28,758 nt of DNA, from assembly GCA_002425405.1 (NCBI GenBank), contig DIME01000128.1, positions 876 to 29,633 of the forward strand, written 5' to 3'. The notes under the pieces are model-generated. The model was not told where the DNA came from. It ran no database searches and saw nothing but the letters and a program-made list of their open reading frames with translations. Both the position numbers and the translations under genes were made by a program. Positions 1-8,400 of the stretch are shown one piece after another. Within the stretch, counting starts at the first letter, position 1; each line of letters starts with the position of its first letter. The DNA comes from Candidatus Accumulibacter vicinus (GTDB lineage Bacteria > Pseudomonadota > Gammaproteobacteria > Burkholderiales > Rhodocyclaceae).

Positions 1-53
1 ATAAATCTGACAACGTCGCAACCCTGATCGCCGCCATTCCGGCGGTTCCCTGA
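1..53 (+). CDS. 3' end of an unidentified CDS (cut by window edge)
   Basis: The last 16 codons and a TGA of an open frame entering from the left edge; the peptide ends SDNVATLIAAIPAVP. It is too short to assign. It lies on the same strand as the recombination genes and 67 bases before the next start, so it probably belongs to the same phage or island gene block. Its stop codon overlaps the first base pairs of the hairpin that follows. Confidence 0.5.
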   Translation, partial: KSDNVATLIAAIPAVP

Positions 54-91
54 CAACGCCCGACCTGGCCCTGTGCCGGTCGGGCGTTGTC
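52..91 (+). terminator. Perfect 14-bp hairpin, terminator or attenuator
   Basis: Bases 52-65 (GACAACGCCCGACC) pair perfectly with 78-91 (GGTCGGGCGTTGTC) around a 12-base loop. A weak T/C-rich stretch (GTTTCTCGCGTTCTCTTTT) follows. It sits between the upstream stop and the annealing-protein start. It could end the upstream transcript, attenuate read-through into the recombination genes, or stabilise a processed end. The stem is unambiguous, but the U-tract is poor. Confidence 0.6.
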
Positions 92-120
92 GTTTCTCGC
101 GTTCTCTTTTGGAGTTCATC

Positions 121-846
121 ATGGAAAACACGTCCCATTCAACCAATCCCTTCCGCCGCCTGTTCCAGATCGATGTGTCGAAGCACGTCGAGAAGAAAGG
201 CCTGTTCTCGTATCTCAGTTGGCCCTTCGCCGTGGCGCAACTACGTCTTGCCGATCCCGATGCCAGTTGGGAGGTGCGCCGCTTCGACGGGCTGCCCTAC
301 CTGTCGAGCGAACTCGGCTTCTTCGTCGAGGTCGCGGTGACGGTGCAAGGCGTGACACTGAGTCAGATTCATCCGGTCCTGGACAACAAGAACCGGCCGA
401 TCCTGGCGCCGACGCCGTTCGACATCAACACCTCGATCCAGCGCTGCCTGGTCAAGGCCATCGCGTTACATGGGCTGGGGCTTTCGATCTACGCTGGCGA
501 GGACCTGCCTGACCTGGAAGATGCCGGGAACACCGGCAACTCCGGCAAGACCGGCGAGGGAAGCCCCGAGGTCCCGGTACCTGGGGTCAAGCCCAGGCGC
601 ACCGCTGTGCCGGCCAAGGTCACGAATTTGCCAACCAAGGAGGATCGTGAAACCCCGCAGCCGGGATCAGAGAATTTCCTGACCGCTGCCCAGAAGAAGG
701 TCATCGAGCGGCTGATCGCCGAGACGGGTACCCAGGTCGCGCAGTTGCTGGCGTACTTTGGCTTCGACTCGCTGGAGACCATTCCCAGGAGCGAGGTGAC
801 CCGTGTCATCGCGGCACTTGAAACGAAGAAGCGGAGGGCCGCGTGA
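121..846 (+). CDS. Single-strand DNA annealing protein, Sak/DUF1071 family
   Basis: A 241-residue protein that looks like a phage-type single-strand annealing protein of the Sak/DUF1071 group. Such proteins coat ssDNA and promote annealing in Redbeta-like recombination. Residues about 22-130 match the family pattern, with the FSYLSWPFAVAQLRL opening, the TVQGVTLSQIHPVLDN strand region and the DINTSIQRCLVKAIALHGLGLSIY helix region. A Pro/Gly-rich linker follows (about 140-190), then a helical C-terminal segment (LTAAQKKVIERLI to the end). ATG 121 is chosen because GGAG stands seven bases upstream and the family similarity starts there; an in-frame start at 73 has no such site. The stop overlaps the nuclease start by one base (TGATG), so the two are translationally coupled. 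The family call rests on pattern memory without a profile search. Confidence 0.8.
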   Translation: MENTSHSTNPFRRLFQIDVSKHVEKKGLFSYLSWPFAVAQLRLADPDASWEVRRFDGLPYLSSELGFFVEVAVTVQGVTLSQIHPVLDNKNRPILAPTPFDINTSIQRCLVKAIALHGLGLSIYAGEDLPDLEDAGNTGNSGKTGEGSPEVPVPGVKPRRTAVPAKVTNLPTKEDRETPQPGSENFLTAAQKKVIERLIAETGTQVAQLLAYFGFDSLETIPRSEVTRVIAALETKKRRAA

Positions 847-1715
847 TGACCACCATCGTCAAACTGGTCCAGGGCAGCCCGGAATGGCACGAGCACCGGG
901 CGAAGTGTCGCAACGCTTCCGAAACGGCGGTGGTGATGGGCGCTTCACCGTGGCAGACGCCTTATCAACTGTGGGAACTGCGCACCGGTCGCCGGCAGCC
1001 CGAGGTCAATGCGGCCATGGCGCGTGGTACGGCGCTGGAGCCACAGGCCCGCGCTGCCTACGAGGCCCTCACCGGCCATGTCATGCAGCCGCTGGTATTG
1101 GTCGATGGCCTATACTCGGCCAGTCTCGACGGGTTGACCTTCGACGGTGAGCTGATTCTGGAGATCAAGTGCCCGGTGAAGGGAGGCGCTTCCACCCTCT
1201 GGAAGGCCGTTGCCGATGGCCAGGTACCCGCTCACTACGACTGGCAGATCGAACACCAGTTGATGGTATCGAAGGCGGCTATGGCGCATCTGTACGTCTT
1301 TGACGGTGAGCAACAGCAGGGTCTCTTGCTGGAGGTGGCGCCGGACCCGGCTCGCTGGAAGCGGATACAGCAGGCCTGGGATGGCTTCATGCACTGCCTG
1401 GAAACGGACACGCCACCGGAACTGACCGAGCGGGACAAGGTGATCCGCAAGGACGAAGACTGGCGGCTGGCGGCAGAGGCATACGTGAGCCTGAAACGTG
1501 ACGCCGATGCACTGGTTGCACGACTCGATTCAGCGAAGGATCGTTTGCTCGAACTGAACACCCATCCGAGCGAGGCCGGTTTCGGTGTTTCCGTGACTCG
1601 CTACTGGAAGCAGGGCAACGTCGATTACAAGCGGGTGCCTGAGCTGCAGGGCGTCAATCTTGAGGCCTATCGGCAGAAGGGGCGGTTCGAGACGAGGGTC
1701 TCGGTCCAGAAGTAG
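846..1715 (+). CDS. YqaJ-like / lambda-exonuclease-family nuclease
   Basis: A 289-residue PD-(D/E)XK nuclease of the YqaJ viral-recombinase type. These enzymes resect dsDNA ends to give ssDNA for the annealing partner. The N-terminus has the typical GSPEWHEHRAKCRNASETAVVMG block (residues 10-32). Likely catalytic residues are Glu65 (GTALEPQAR), Asp95 (SASLDGL), and Glu106/Lys108 (ILEIKCP). The C-terminal third is charged and helical, as in relatives. Start: GTG 843 and ATG 846 are both in frame; ATG 846 is preferred for its one-base overlap with the annealing-protein stop. Together they form a Redalpha/Redbeta-like pair. The usual companions (SSB, integrase) are not in view. Confidence 0.85.
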   Translation: MTTIVKLVQGSPEWHEHRAKCRNASETAVVMGASPWQTPYQLWELRTGRRQPEVNAAMARGTALEPQARAAYEALTGHVMQPLVLVDGLYSASLDGLTFDGELILEIKCPVKGGASTLWKAVADGQVPAHYDWQIEHQLMVSKAAMAHLYVFDGEQQQGLLLEVAPDPARWKRIQQAWDGFMHCLETDTPPELTERDKVIRKDEDWRLAAEAYVSLKRDADALVARLDSAKDRLLELNTHPSEAGFGVSVTRYWKQGNVDYKRVPELQGVNLEAYRQKGRFETRVSVQK

Positions 1716-1906
1716 GGTACCTGGCCTGGCAGTCGAAAGGCCGCCGGCCCCTTCTCGGTTGAAGTCCAAACTGTGGATCCGCGTTGAATGAACCGCAGTG
1801 ACCATTCAATCCAGAATCTGGGGCCACAGGTGCGTCGCGCAGCACCCTGAAGATCAAAAACTCTGCGCTGAACGAACGACGCCCCTGCCGGGGTGCTAGC
1901 GAAAAA

Positions 1907-1926
1907 CCTACACAGCGCCTACACAG
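1907..1926. repeat. 9-bp direct repeat beside the tRNA-Phe 3' end
   Basis: CCTACACAG occurs at 1907-1915 and again at 1918-1926, exactly 11 bases apart. It lies about 55 bases beyond the CCA end of tRNA-Phe, on the side of the recombination genes. Helically phased short repeats at such a place can be integrase arm sites, but two 9-mers alone are weak evidence. Confidence 0.35.
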
Positions 1927-1941
1927 GAATAAAAAGCAAAA

Positions 1942-1964
1942 AGCCCGACGTGTTAAGTCGGGCT
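1942..1964 (-). terminator. Intrinsic terminator of tRNA-Phe
   Basis: Read on the minus strand: AGCCCGAC, a 7-base loop, then GTCGGGCT and a T-rich tail (TTTTTGC, then more T). The stem is a perfect 8 bp. It lies 17 bases after the encoded CCA of tRNA-Phe, the normal place and form for a rho-independent tRNA terminator. Confidence 0.85.
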
Positions 1965-1980
1965 AACTGCTTGTTTTGGT

Positions 1981-2056
<76 letters not shown>

Positions 2057-2068
2057 AACAATTTCCAA

Positions 2069-2097
2069 AGTATATCGAATCGACTTCGCGCCGTCAA
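2069..2097 (-). promoter_or_regulatory. Sigma70 promoter of tRNA-Phe
   Basis: On the minus strand, TTGACG (2092-2097) is separated by exactly 17 bases from TATACT (2069-2074), which ends 12 bases before the mature tRNA 5' end. Both boxes are near consensus, as expected for a strong stable-RNA promoter. Confidence 0.8.
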
Positions 2098-2145
2098 AGA
2101 AAACGCCTGAATGACCAGGATAAATTTGTTCTCTTCGAGAGATCG

Positions 2146-2511
2146 TCATTCGGGCGCCGGCCGGAATTCAGGCTTGCGGCGCGGATGGTGTAGGGTCAGG
2201 TCGTTGGAGCTCCGGTCGGATCGCCCGGCGAGCCTTTTCCGGCGCTGAGTGCGCCGTGCTTGGAGAACGGTCTTGGGCAGACGGGGGAAGAAGGTCTTGA
2301 GCCGCTCGCTCAAACAGCCAAAGGCGCGCAACTCGCCCTCCTGCTTTTGCGCCTCGCTATCCCCCGATGCGTGTTCGAGAAAGTCACTGAGCAGCGGGAT
2401 GACCAGGCCGTTGGGGAAGGCCAGGCTGGCCCCGAGGAGGTAGACGAAGGACAGGGCTGCATCGAAGACAGCCCTGAATCGTCTTGCGGAACGAAGAAGG
2501 TCTCCCGCCAT
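2146..2511 (-). CDS. Hypothetical protein, 121 aa
   Basis: I do not recognise this protein. The frame shows the GC-rich third positions of a real gene and lies 36 bases downstream of the methyltransferase on the same strand, so it is probably cotranscribed. The N-terminal half is hydrophobic to mixed (FDAALSFVYLLGASLAF, then PNGLVIPLLSDFLEHA); the C-terminal third is very Arg/Lys-rich. The hydrophobic segment is short for a confident membrane helix. No convincing Shine-Dalgarno site precedes ATG 2511, so a different start is possible. No tRNA or rRNA signal overlaps it. Confidence 0.5.
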   Translation of the reverse strand: MAGDLLRSARRFRAVFDAALSFVYLLGASLAFPNGLVIPLLSDFLEHASGDSEAQKQEGELRAFGCLSERLKTFFPRLPKTVLQARRTQRRKRLAGRSDRSSNDLTLHHPRRKPEFRPAPE

Positions 2512-2547
2512 CTGGCGTGCGCGGCGCAGGTCCGGGCGCGTTCCGGC

Positions 2548-3885
2548 CTATCGGCCGGCGGGCGCCGGATCGGTCGCCGGATGCCGCAACAGCAAGCGTT
2601 CAATGGCATTGAGCGTGTCGTAGGTCTCGGAGAAATCTGCGAACAGGGTGCCATCGTCTGGCGCCTGGGCCTTGCCGTGCCAGTCGCGGCGGAACCGTTC
2701 GAAGATCTCGCCGAAACTGCGCCGGCCATCGATCAGGCGCAGGATCTGCGGCCCGTAGCGGCCGGGATTGACGGTCAGCGCGACGCCCGAATGCTGGTGC
2801 TGCAGCAGAAACGGCTGACCACGGCCACTGCCGAATACCCGCGCGGCGGTTTCGCCATCGAGTGGCTCATGAAAGAAGAAAGGGATGTACTCGGCATGGC
2901 CATACGGCGCGGTGCTGGCCGGACTGGAGGTCGCGTAGAGCACGTGCATCGTGATGCTGCCACCGAGCAACTCGGCCATGGCATATTGCCGCCGGCGCGG
3001 CAACTGGCGCAGCGCGCGCAGGATGTCTGGCGGTTTTGCGCCCAGCACCATGTGCGGCAGATAAGGCGCGCGGCCGCGCTGCACGTCGGTGAATTGCAGA
3101 TGCAGGCCGTGGCCGTTCCCATCGGCGTCCCGCGCCAGCCAGTCGAACAGTTCATCTACGGAATAGGCGCGGTCCTGCGGATGCAGCAGCAGGTCGACCA
3201 GGCCGGCGTCGCCCTGCCGGTGGTCGTGGTAGAGATCTTCTGCACGCCGGAACCAGTTGCTGGCCGGCAGGCTGTCCAGGATCTGCCGGGTGTTGGCGAT
3301 CTTGCGTGCCAGGTCGGATTCGCCGTCGTTGACCATGCGCAGCAGTTCCTGCATCTGGTAGACGCCGGTGCGGCCGGCTCTCGCATACAGCATCAGGGCG
3401 ATCGCGCCATCGGGCTTGAGAACGGCGCGCAGCGCCTCCAGACCGGCATTCGGATCGGCCAGGTGATGCAACACGCCACAGCAATTGATGTAGTCGAAAG
3501 GCTCCAGCGCCAGGCGGGGCAGGTTGAGCAGTGAATCCCCGATCCATTCGATATTGCCCAGCCCGCGTACCCGTGCGCGTTCCCGTGCAATCGTCAGGCT
3601 GGCCTGGCTGATGTCCAGATGGACGATGCGTGCGTTGGTGCCCTTGAGTTGTTCGGCCAGGAAAATGGTCGCATCGCCGGTGCCGCCGCCGGCGACCAGC
3701 ACCCGGAAATGATCGCGGAACGTTTGCCGGCCGGCAAAGCAGTAGTGGTTGACCATCGGCAGGTCGTCGAGCCAGGTCTGCACCAGGCGCCTGCCTTCGT
3801 CGGCCGGATCGCGGGCCGGATAGGGTTGCGCCTCGTACTGCGCTTTGACTTCGGGCAGGAAGTGGTGGCTGGGGCGCAGGGCCAT
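2548..3885 (-). CDS. Class I SAM-dependent methyltransferase with C-terminal extension
   Basis: A 445-residue protein. Residues about 55-190 form a Rossmann methyltransferase fold: motif I VLVAGGGTGDA (62-72), an acidic strand end in VHLDIS that would bind the ribose, and FDYINCCGVLHHL followed by ALRAVLKPDGAIAL, the post-motif strand and helix typical of UbiE/COQ5-like enzymes. The region about 190-445 is longer than in simple methyltransferases. Its last 80 residues (GRYGPQILRLIDGRRSFGEIFERF onward) look like a small helical domain, perhaps PqqD- or winged-helix-like, which may bind the substrate. The substrate is unknown; a peptide or lipid is possible. It heads a probable two-gene unit with the downstream hypothetical. 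The fold is secure and the role is not. Confidence 0.8.
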   Translation of the reverse strand: MALRPSHHFLPEVKAQYEAQPYPARDPADEGRRLVQTWLDDLPMVNHYCFAGRQTFRDHFRVLVAGGGTGDATIFLAEQLKGTNARIVHLDISQASLTIARERARVRGLGNIEWIGDSLLNLPRLALEPFDYINCCGVLHHLADPNAGLEALRAVLKPDGAIALMLYARAGRTGVYQMQELLRMVNDGESDLARKIANTRQILDSLPASNWFRRAEDLYHDHRQGDAGLVDLLLHPQDRAYSVDELFDWLARDADGNGHGLHLQFTDVQRGRAPYLPHMVLGAKPPDILRALRQLPRRRQYAMAELLGGSITMHVLYATSSPASTAPYGHAEYIPFFFHEPLDGETAARVFGSGRGQPFLLQHQHSGVALTVNPGRYGPQILRLIDGRRSFGEIFERFRRDWHGKAQAPDDGTLFADFSETYDTLNAIERLLLRHPATDPAPAGR

Positions 3886-3947
3886 GGGCAGTCTGGTCAG
3901 GACTGAATTCAGACCGCCTCTGTACGGCCCGTGCCGTCAGTGATCCC

Positions 3948-4367
3948 TCAACAGGCGCCGCCACCCAGCTTGATCTTGGCCCTGATCTCGGCCCCCCCGC
4001 TGCAGAAGCTGTGCGTCCCATCGCCGTTGTTATAGACCGAGTACGTGTAGATGCGGCCGTTGCCATAGTTGTGCGTGACGAAAGCGCCACGATTGGAGCC
4101 TGTCACCGTCCAGGTACCCACCTCTGCCGAAGGATCGACTTTGTCTGAGGGACCTCGCTTGTAGTCGATCAGCTTGCCTCCGGACTGATGAAGCTCCTGA
4201 GCTTCCATGGTGGGCACGGTTCCGGGCGGAACACACACGGTATTGTCTTTCAACAAGGTGGTGAGCGCTGGCTCATTGACGCGTCCAGTGCTACACCCCG
4301 CCAGCACACTGGGTGAAAAGCCGGCTAAGGCAACACCGAGAGTGACTCCAACAATCAAAGTTTTCAT
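3948..4367 (-). CDS. Small predicted lipoprotein, unknown function
   Basis: A 139-residue exported protein. It starts with a signal peptide (MKTLIVGVTLGVALAGF) ending in a perfect lipobox L22-A-G-C25, so Cys25 is probably lipidated; cleavage after VLA23 by signal peptidase I is the alternative. Three further cysteines (45, 122, 139) could form disulfides, the last being the terminal residue. The mature part has a Gly/Thr-rich beta-strand character (VGTWTVTGSNRGAFVTHNYGNGRIYTYSVY). No known domain is recognised. GAAGG nine bases before ATG 4367 supports the start. It stands alone between the methyltransferase and the PEP-CTERM gene. Confidence 0.7.
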   Translation of the reverse strand: MKTLIVGVTLGVALAGFSPSVLAGCSTGRVNEPALTTLLKDNTVCVPPGTVPTMEAQELHQSGGKLIDYKRGPSDKVDPSAEVGTWTVTGSNRGAFVTHNYGNGRIYTYSVYNNGDGTHSFCSGGAEIRAKIKLGGGAC

Positions 4368-4519
4368 CGCAATGACCTTCAGGAATGAAATGGGACGGGA
4401 CGGTTTCTCAAATGAAAAATGCTCGGCCGACGCGGTTTGGTCGCTGTCAATCTTGGCCAGTGCGGGTCAGGCTGGCGCCAGTCCCTAGCATGGGTGGCTG
4501 CAGCACAATGCGATCAGCG

Positions 4520-4587
4520 GCCGACACGGGGTGGGTCGGCATTTTCTGGCCGCCGCCGCAACCGGCTCGGAACGGGCCGAGCGGCGG
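4520..4587. terminator. Two adjacent GC-rich hairpins in the 4368-4636 intergenic gap
   Basis: The first hairpin is GCCGAC 4520-4525 with GTCGGC 4535-4540. The second is nested: CCGCC 4553-4557 with GGCGG 4583-4587 around GCTCGG 4565-4570 and CCGAGC 4577-4582. They lie 50-120 bases downstream of the PEP-CTERM stop and may end that transcript. On the minus strand no proper T-run follows, so this is tentative. I see nothing else in this 269-base gap. Confidence 0.35.
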
Positions 4588-4636
4588 GGTGTTCTTGATC
4601 ATCCAAAGAATTCAGAAATTCAGACCAGACAATAAT

Positions 4637-5278
4637 TCAAACCGGCCTTCGCTTGCGCGATGCCGCCACACCGACCAACCCTAAAGCGAGGAGGGCGATG
4701 GAATACGGTTCTGGAAGTGGTCCCGGCGGCGGTAGCGGAGCCCGAAAGTTCGAAATCGTGATCATCGCGGCCCCCCCACGATTGTCGATCGACTCGACGT
4801 AGAAACCGAACACGTCCCCCGCGACAACGGAAAAATCCAACGACCCGCCCTGACTGGCTGCCCCTGCGGTATCAGTCAGCCGTACCGGGGTACCGTTCAA
4901 CATATAACCGGCGGGATCAAAAAACGCACCGGGTATAGGTGGTATCGAGAAGGGATCGCCTTCGTCTAGCGTGACGTAGCTCCAGTCGAAGTGGACCAGC
5001 CCAGCCCCCCCGGCTTTAATCGTGAAACTGGTCCGGGAAGAGAACGGATCAGCCGCGCCAGCGCCAATCACATCGGAGCCGATCACCGTGACCGAGGCCG
5101 GGGCGCCCGAAGTGTAGGTTCCCGTTCCACACTCGCTGGGAGAAGCGCAGGAATTGGTGAGCGCCCAGCTACCGGGGACACCATAGTAACCGCTGAAGTC
5201 GGCCGATGCCGGGACCGAAAAGCCAAGCAGGCCGGCCGCCGAAATGGCGTAAAGCAAGGCTGCACGAGATCGTTTCAT
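4637..5278 (-). CDS. PEP-CTERM sorting-domain protein
   Basis: A 213-residue secreted protein. It has an N-terminal signal peptide (MKRSRAALLYAISAAGLLGF, cleavage near ASA). A beta-rich body of about 160 residues is rich in Gly, Ala, Ser, Thr and Asp. The tripartite C-terminal tail has PEP at residues 189-191 (LPEPYSIALLALGL), a hydrophobic helix and the basic end ASRKRR. This is the PEP-CTERM signal cleaved by exosortase (EpsH/XrtA-type), which anchors or releases surface proteins with the exopolysaccharide. ATG 5278 is preferred over ATG 5293 because AAAGGG stands just upstream. Pro-Glu-Pro-Tyr is a mild variant of the usual PEPST. No exosortase gene is in the window. A sigma54-like promoter lies upstream. 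Confidence 0.9.
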   Translation of the reverse strand: MKRSRAALLYAISAAGLLGFSVPASADFSGYYGVPGSWALTNSCASPSECGTGTYTSGAPASVTVIGSDVIGAGAADPFSSRTSFTIKAGGAGLVHFDWSYVTLDEGDPFSIPPIPGAFFDPAGYMLNGTPVRLTDTAGAASQGGSLDFSVVAGDVFGFYVESIDNRGGAAMITISNFRAPLPPPGPLPEPYSIALLALGLVGVAASRKRRPV

Positions 5279-5323
5279 GTTCGACCCTTTCATGTGGGAT
5301 TACAAGACAGACAGCTGTTTGAA

Positions 5324-5338
5324 GCATTATTCGTGCCC
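5324..5338 (-). promoter_or_regulatory. Sigma54-like (-24/-12) promoter of the PEP-CTERM gene
   Basis: Read on the minus strand: GGGCACGAATAATGC. It matches the RpoN consensus TGGCACG-N4-TTGC at all but two positions and has the required spacing between the -24 GG and the -12 GC. The predicted start lies near 5312, about 34 bases before ATG 5278. In other betaproteobacteria, PEP-CTERM genes are known to depend on RpoN with PrsK/PrsR, which fits. Confidence 0.55.
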
Positions 5339-5481
5339 GTTATAAAACTCCAATACAATCAACTGATTATCCTGGCAGTCAGCTTCTTCCCTCTTGCAAG
5401 TGTAAAAATTTCCGACAGCGAACCGACCGGGAAGTGCTCGGAACATTGCCGGAACCGTTGTGATTGCCGGCCCGATCACGC

Positions 5482-8400
5482 TCACGGCGCCCCCCGATCC
5501 GCCCTGCTTCCGCCAGCCCACCCCGTCCAGGTCAGCAGCAACAGCAGCAGAAGGAATCGCGGCGCGTCGATGACCGTGTCGAGGAGCGTGATCACCAGGA
5601 CCCCCGACAAGGCGGCCAGAACGGCGCCAGCCCAGGCATCACCCGTCAATGCGCGGCGGGCGGTGCGTGTCATCCCCAGCCCGATCAGGGCCGCCATGGC
5701 CACGAGGCCGAGCCAGCCCTGGTCGAACAGGATGGCCACCGGCATGCTCCAGACATGCCAGGGCAGGTCCTGGTCGACGCTGAAAAACCATCGATCGAGC
5801 CCCTGTTCGAAGTCGCCATTGTGACTGATCCGGGTTCCGTCTGCTGCCAGCAGACGGACATTATCGACGTCCACACGGCCCTGCGATGCGTTGGCAAGCG
5901 ATAGCTTGACCGGCCGCCGTGCCAGCCACCCGCCGCTACCGAGTTCGCCACTGGACAGGTGCCACTGCTGTGACTGCCATTGTCCGTCCCCTTCGGCAAG
6001 GTCGGCAGTCTTGAATACGCAACGCCCTGAAGTGAGCAGGAGTTTCTCGCACAGGGAGACGGAAACCCCCTTCCCCGCTTGGGGGCCGCGAACGCCAAGC
6101 TGCAGCAGGTATTCCTCACCGGCTGCGATGAGAATGAACTGTTCCATGTACAGGGGATTTCCCGTACCGAGCCGCAGGAAGGTATTGCCACGCTCGCTCT
6201 CCAGGCGATAACTGGTCGCCTTGGGCTCGCTGCTGCGCCAGTAGTGGGTCTCCGGGAAGCGGCCGATCCCCATTCCCAACAGGGCGGTGATCAGTCCCTG
6301 GTCGCGCATGGCCAGGGTATCCGCCCAATGGGCCCGGCGCGCGGCCAGATCCTGGCCGATGGCCGAGATTCGCTGCTGCGCAAAGGCACCGCTGTAGATC
6401 GGAACGGCTACCGCCGCGGCCAGGGCTAACAGTAGCCCAGCCGCCGCCCACCGATAGACCCTGGATCGCCGGGAGTCAGGAGCAAACGCCGGTTCGCCCG
6501 GCATGGGGGTCGGCGCAGGGCCCCTGGCCGTGTTGCGCGCGGCGTTCAGCCAGCGCCATGGCAGGATCAACAGGCAGGCGATGATCAGGGCCAAAGCGAA
6601 GCCGGCATACCCTGCCCGTGAAAAGGTCACCATGATGGCATAGCTGGCGCCGAGCAGCAGCAATCCGCTGGCCAGCCGTGCGGCGAGCGGACGGGCCTGC
6701 ACCATGGGCAGCAAGGCAAAAGGCAGCGCAGCCGTCAGATACGTTTCGATATCGGCACCCCCGGTATGCATCTGGGAAAAGGGTCCGGTGACCCGGTAGG
6801 TGTCGGTGAAATTGAAAAGTCCGGGAAAGAGCATGCGCTCCCAGATCACCACTGCGATTGTCCCGGCGAGTCCCACCCCCATGCCGGCTGCAAAAACCGG
6901 GCGAACATCATGACCCGCAGCGGTGAAGCGGTGCATCAGGGCGAACAGCAGCAGTGCCCACAACGCCCCTCTGGCAATGCGCAGGGCATTGAATGGGCTG
7001 TAGTAGCTGGAGAAGCTGTTGATATCGGGCAGCGCCATCGGAAGCACGGCGTACAGCGTGCTGACGGTAAAGGTCAAAGCCAGCAGGCAGGCCACCGCCA
7101 GACCCGGCACATCGCGGCAGGAACCCTTGGGCGCCGGCCGAATGCGGGCATAACCGACCGCCAGGCTGACGATGACCAGAAAATCGAATTCATCCAGGTA
7201 ATAACGCCCGCTCCAGGGGGCCAGATCGAGCAGCGGGATGGCGGCCGGAATCGCTGCCCAGAGCAAGCCAGGCTGGAACCAGAGCAGTGCTGCATAGCAC
7301 AGGAGCAGCAGCGCGAGAAGTCCGGGATAGAAAGGGAAATCGATGACGATCCAGGCCGCCACCGCCAGGATCGTGGTCAGGGCCAGGCAGGTGCGCCTCG
7401 AATCGCGGCCGGCACTGTCCGCCGACGCCCGCTTGCCAGGCCGGGCCACGACCGTGAGGCCGGCCTGCCGGGTTCCCGCCGAGGCCTGCTCCAGACCTTG
7501 CAGAAGCTTGGTCACCGACCAGGCCGCAATGGCACCGATCAGGAGATTGGTCGGGTCCGGATGGTGGGCAAGAAAGAGTTTGCTCGACTCGATGCCGGTC
7601 GCAGCCAGGGTGGCGACCCACAGTGCCATGGCCGGCGACCACCAGCGCAGCCAGGCCAGCACCCCGATCGGGGCGTACATCAAGGCCACCGATACCAGAC
7701 TGATCAGGGCCGCGTGCTCGGTGGTGTAGTAATGATAATAGAATGGCAGGAAGCGGGCCTCGGCCAGCGTACGGCTGGCGACCGCCGCGCCGTGCCAGGC
7801 ATGATCGAACCAACCGTTTACCGCCACCAGCGCGAGCAGGTAAAGCAGGCCGAGTGGCAAGGCCAGCTTCCTGCTCCTGGGCTGGAGATGGAGATCATGG
7901 AGGGAAATCCGGTCCTGCCAGAGACGAGCGCCGCCATACATGCCGATGGCGCGGGTCAGCAGCGAGGCGCCCTGGCTGGAGCCCGAAAAAATGAAGAACT
8001 GCGCCGTTTCGATGGCCAGCCCCAGGACGATGCCATAGAGCACGGCATGACGGGTTGCAGAACGCTCTCTGGCGAGGTTCCAGCGGCCGAGCATGAGGCC
8101 CAGGGGAAGGACGGCAAGCATCTCGGCCGTTAACTTGGCCATCAGAATGACCGGGCCGCGGCCTGTGCCCTGTTCGGCAAACAACCAACCCCAGGCATCG
8201 GACTGCACCTTGGCCGCCAGTTCGGCTTTCGACAGCAGGAAATCGAAGGGGAACAGGCTGAACAACAGGTAGGCCACCGCGTAGGCCTGTAGCGCGCGGC
8301 TGGCTAGCTGGCCCAGGTTCCCGGTCAGGGCAGCAAGCACTTTGCGAAACCACGCCGACCAATGGAAGGCCAGCGCGATCCCCACGACACTGCCGATGGC

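Noticed and set aside
1881..1896. CCCC/GGGG hairpin after the nuclease gene as a terminator
   Set aside because: The stem is only about 4-5 bp and no T-run follows.
2260..3534. Open frame of 424 codons on the plus strand
   Set aside because: It is antisense to the methyltransferase, with low-complexity Gln/Ala/Gly composition typical of shadow frames in GC-rich DNA, and has no recognisable motif.
6766..8133. Open frame of 455 codons on the plus strand
   Set aside because: It is antisense to the VanZ/ligase gene, rich in Gly/Gln/Arg/His with no domain; the minus frame has coherent membrane helices.
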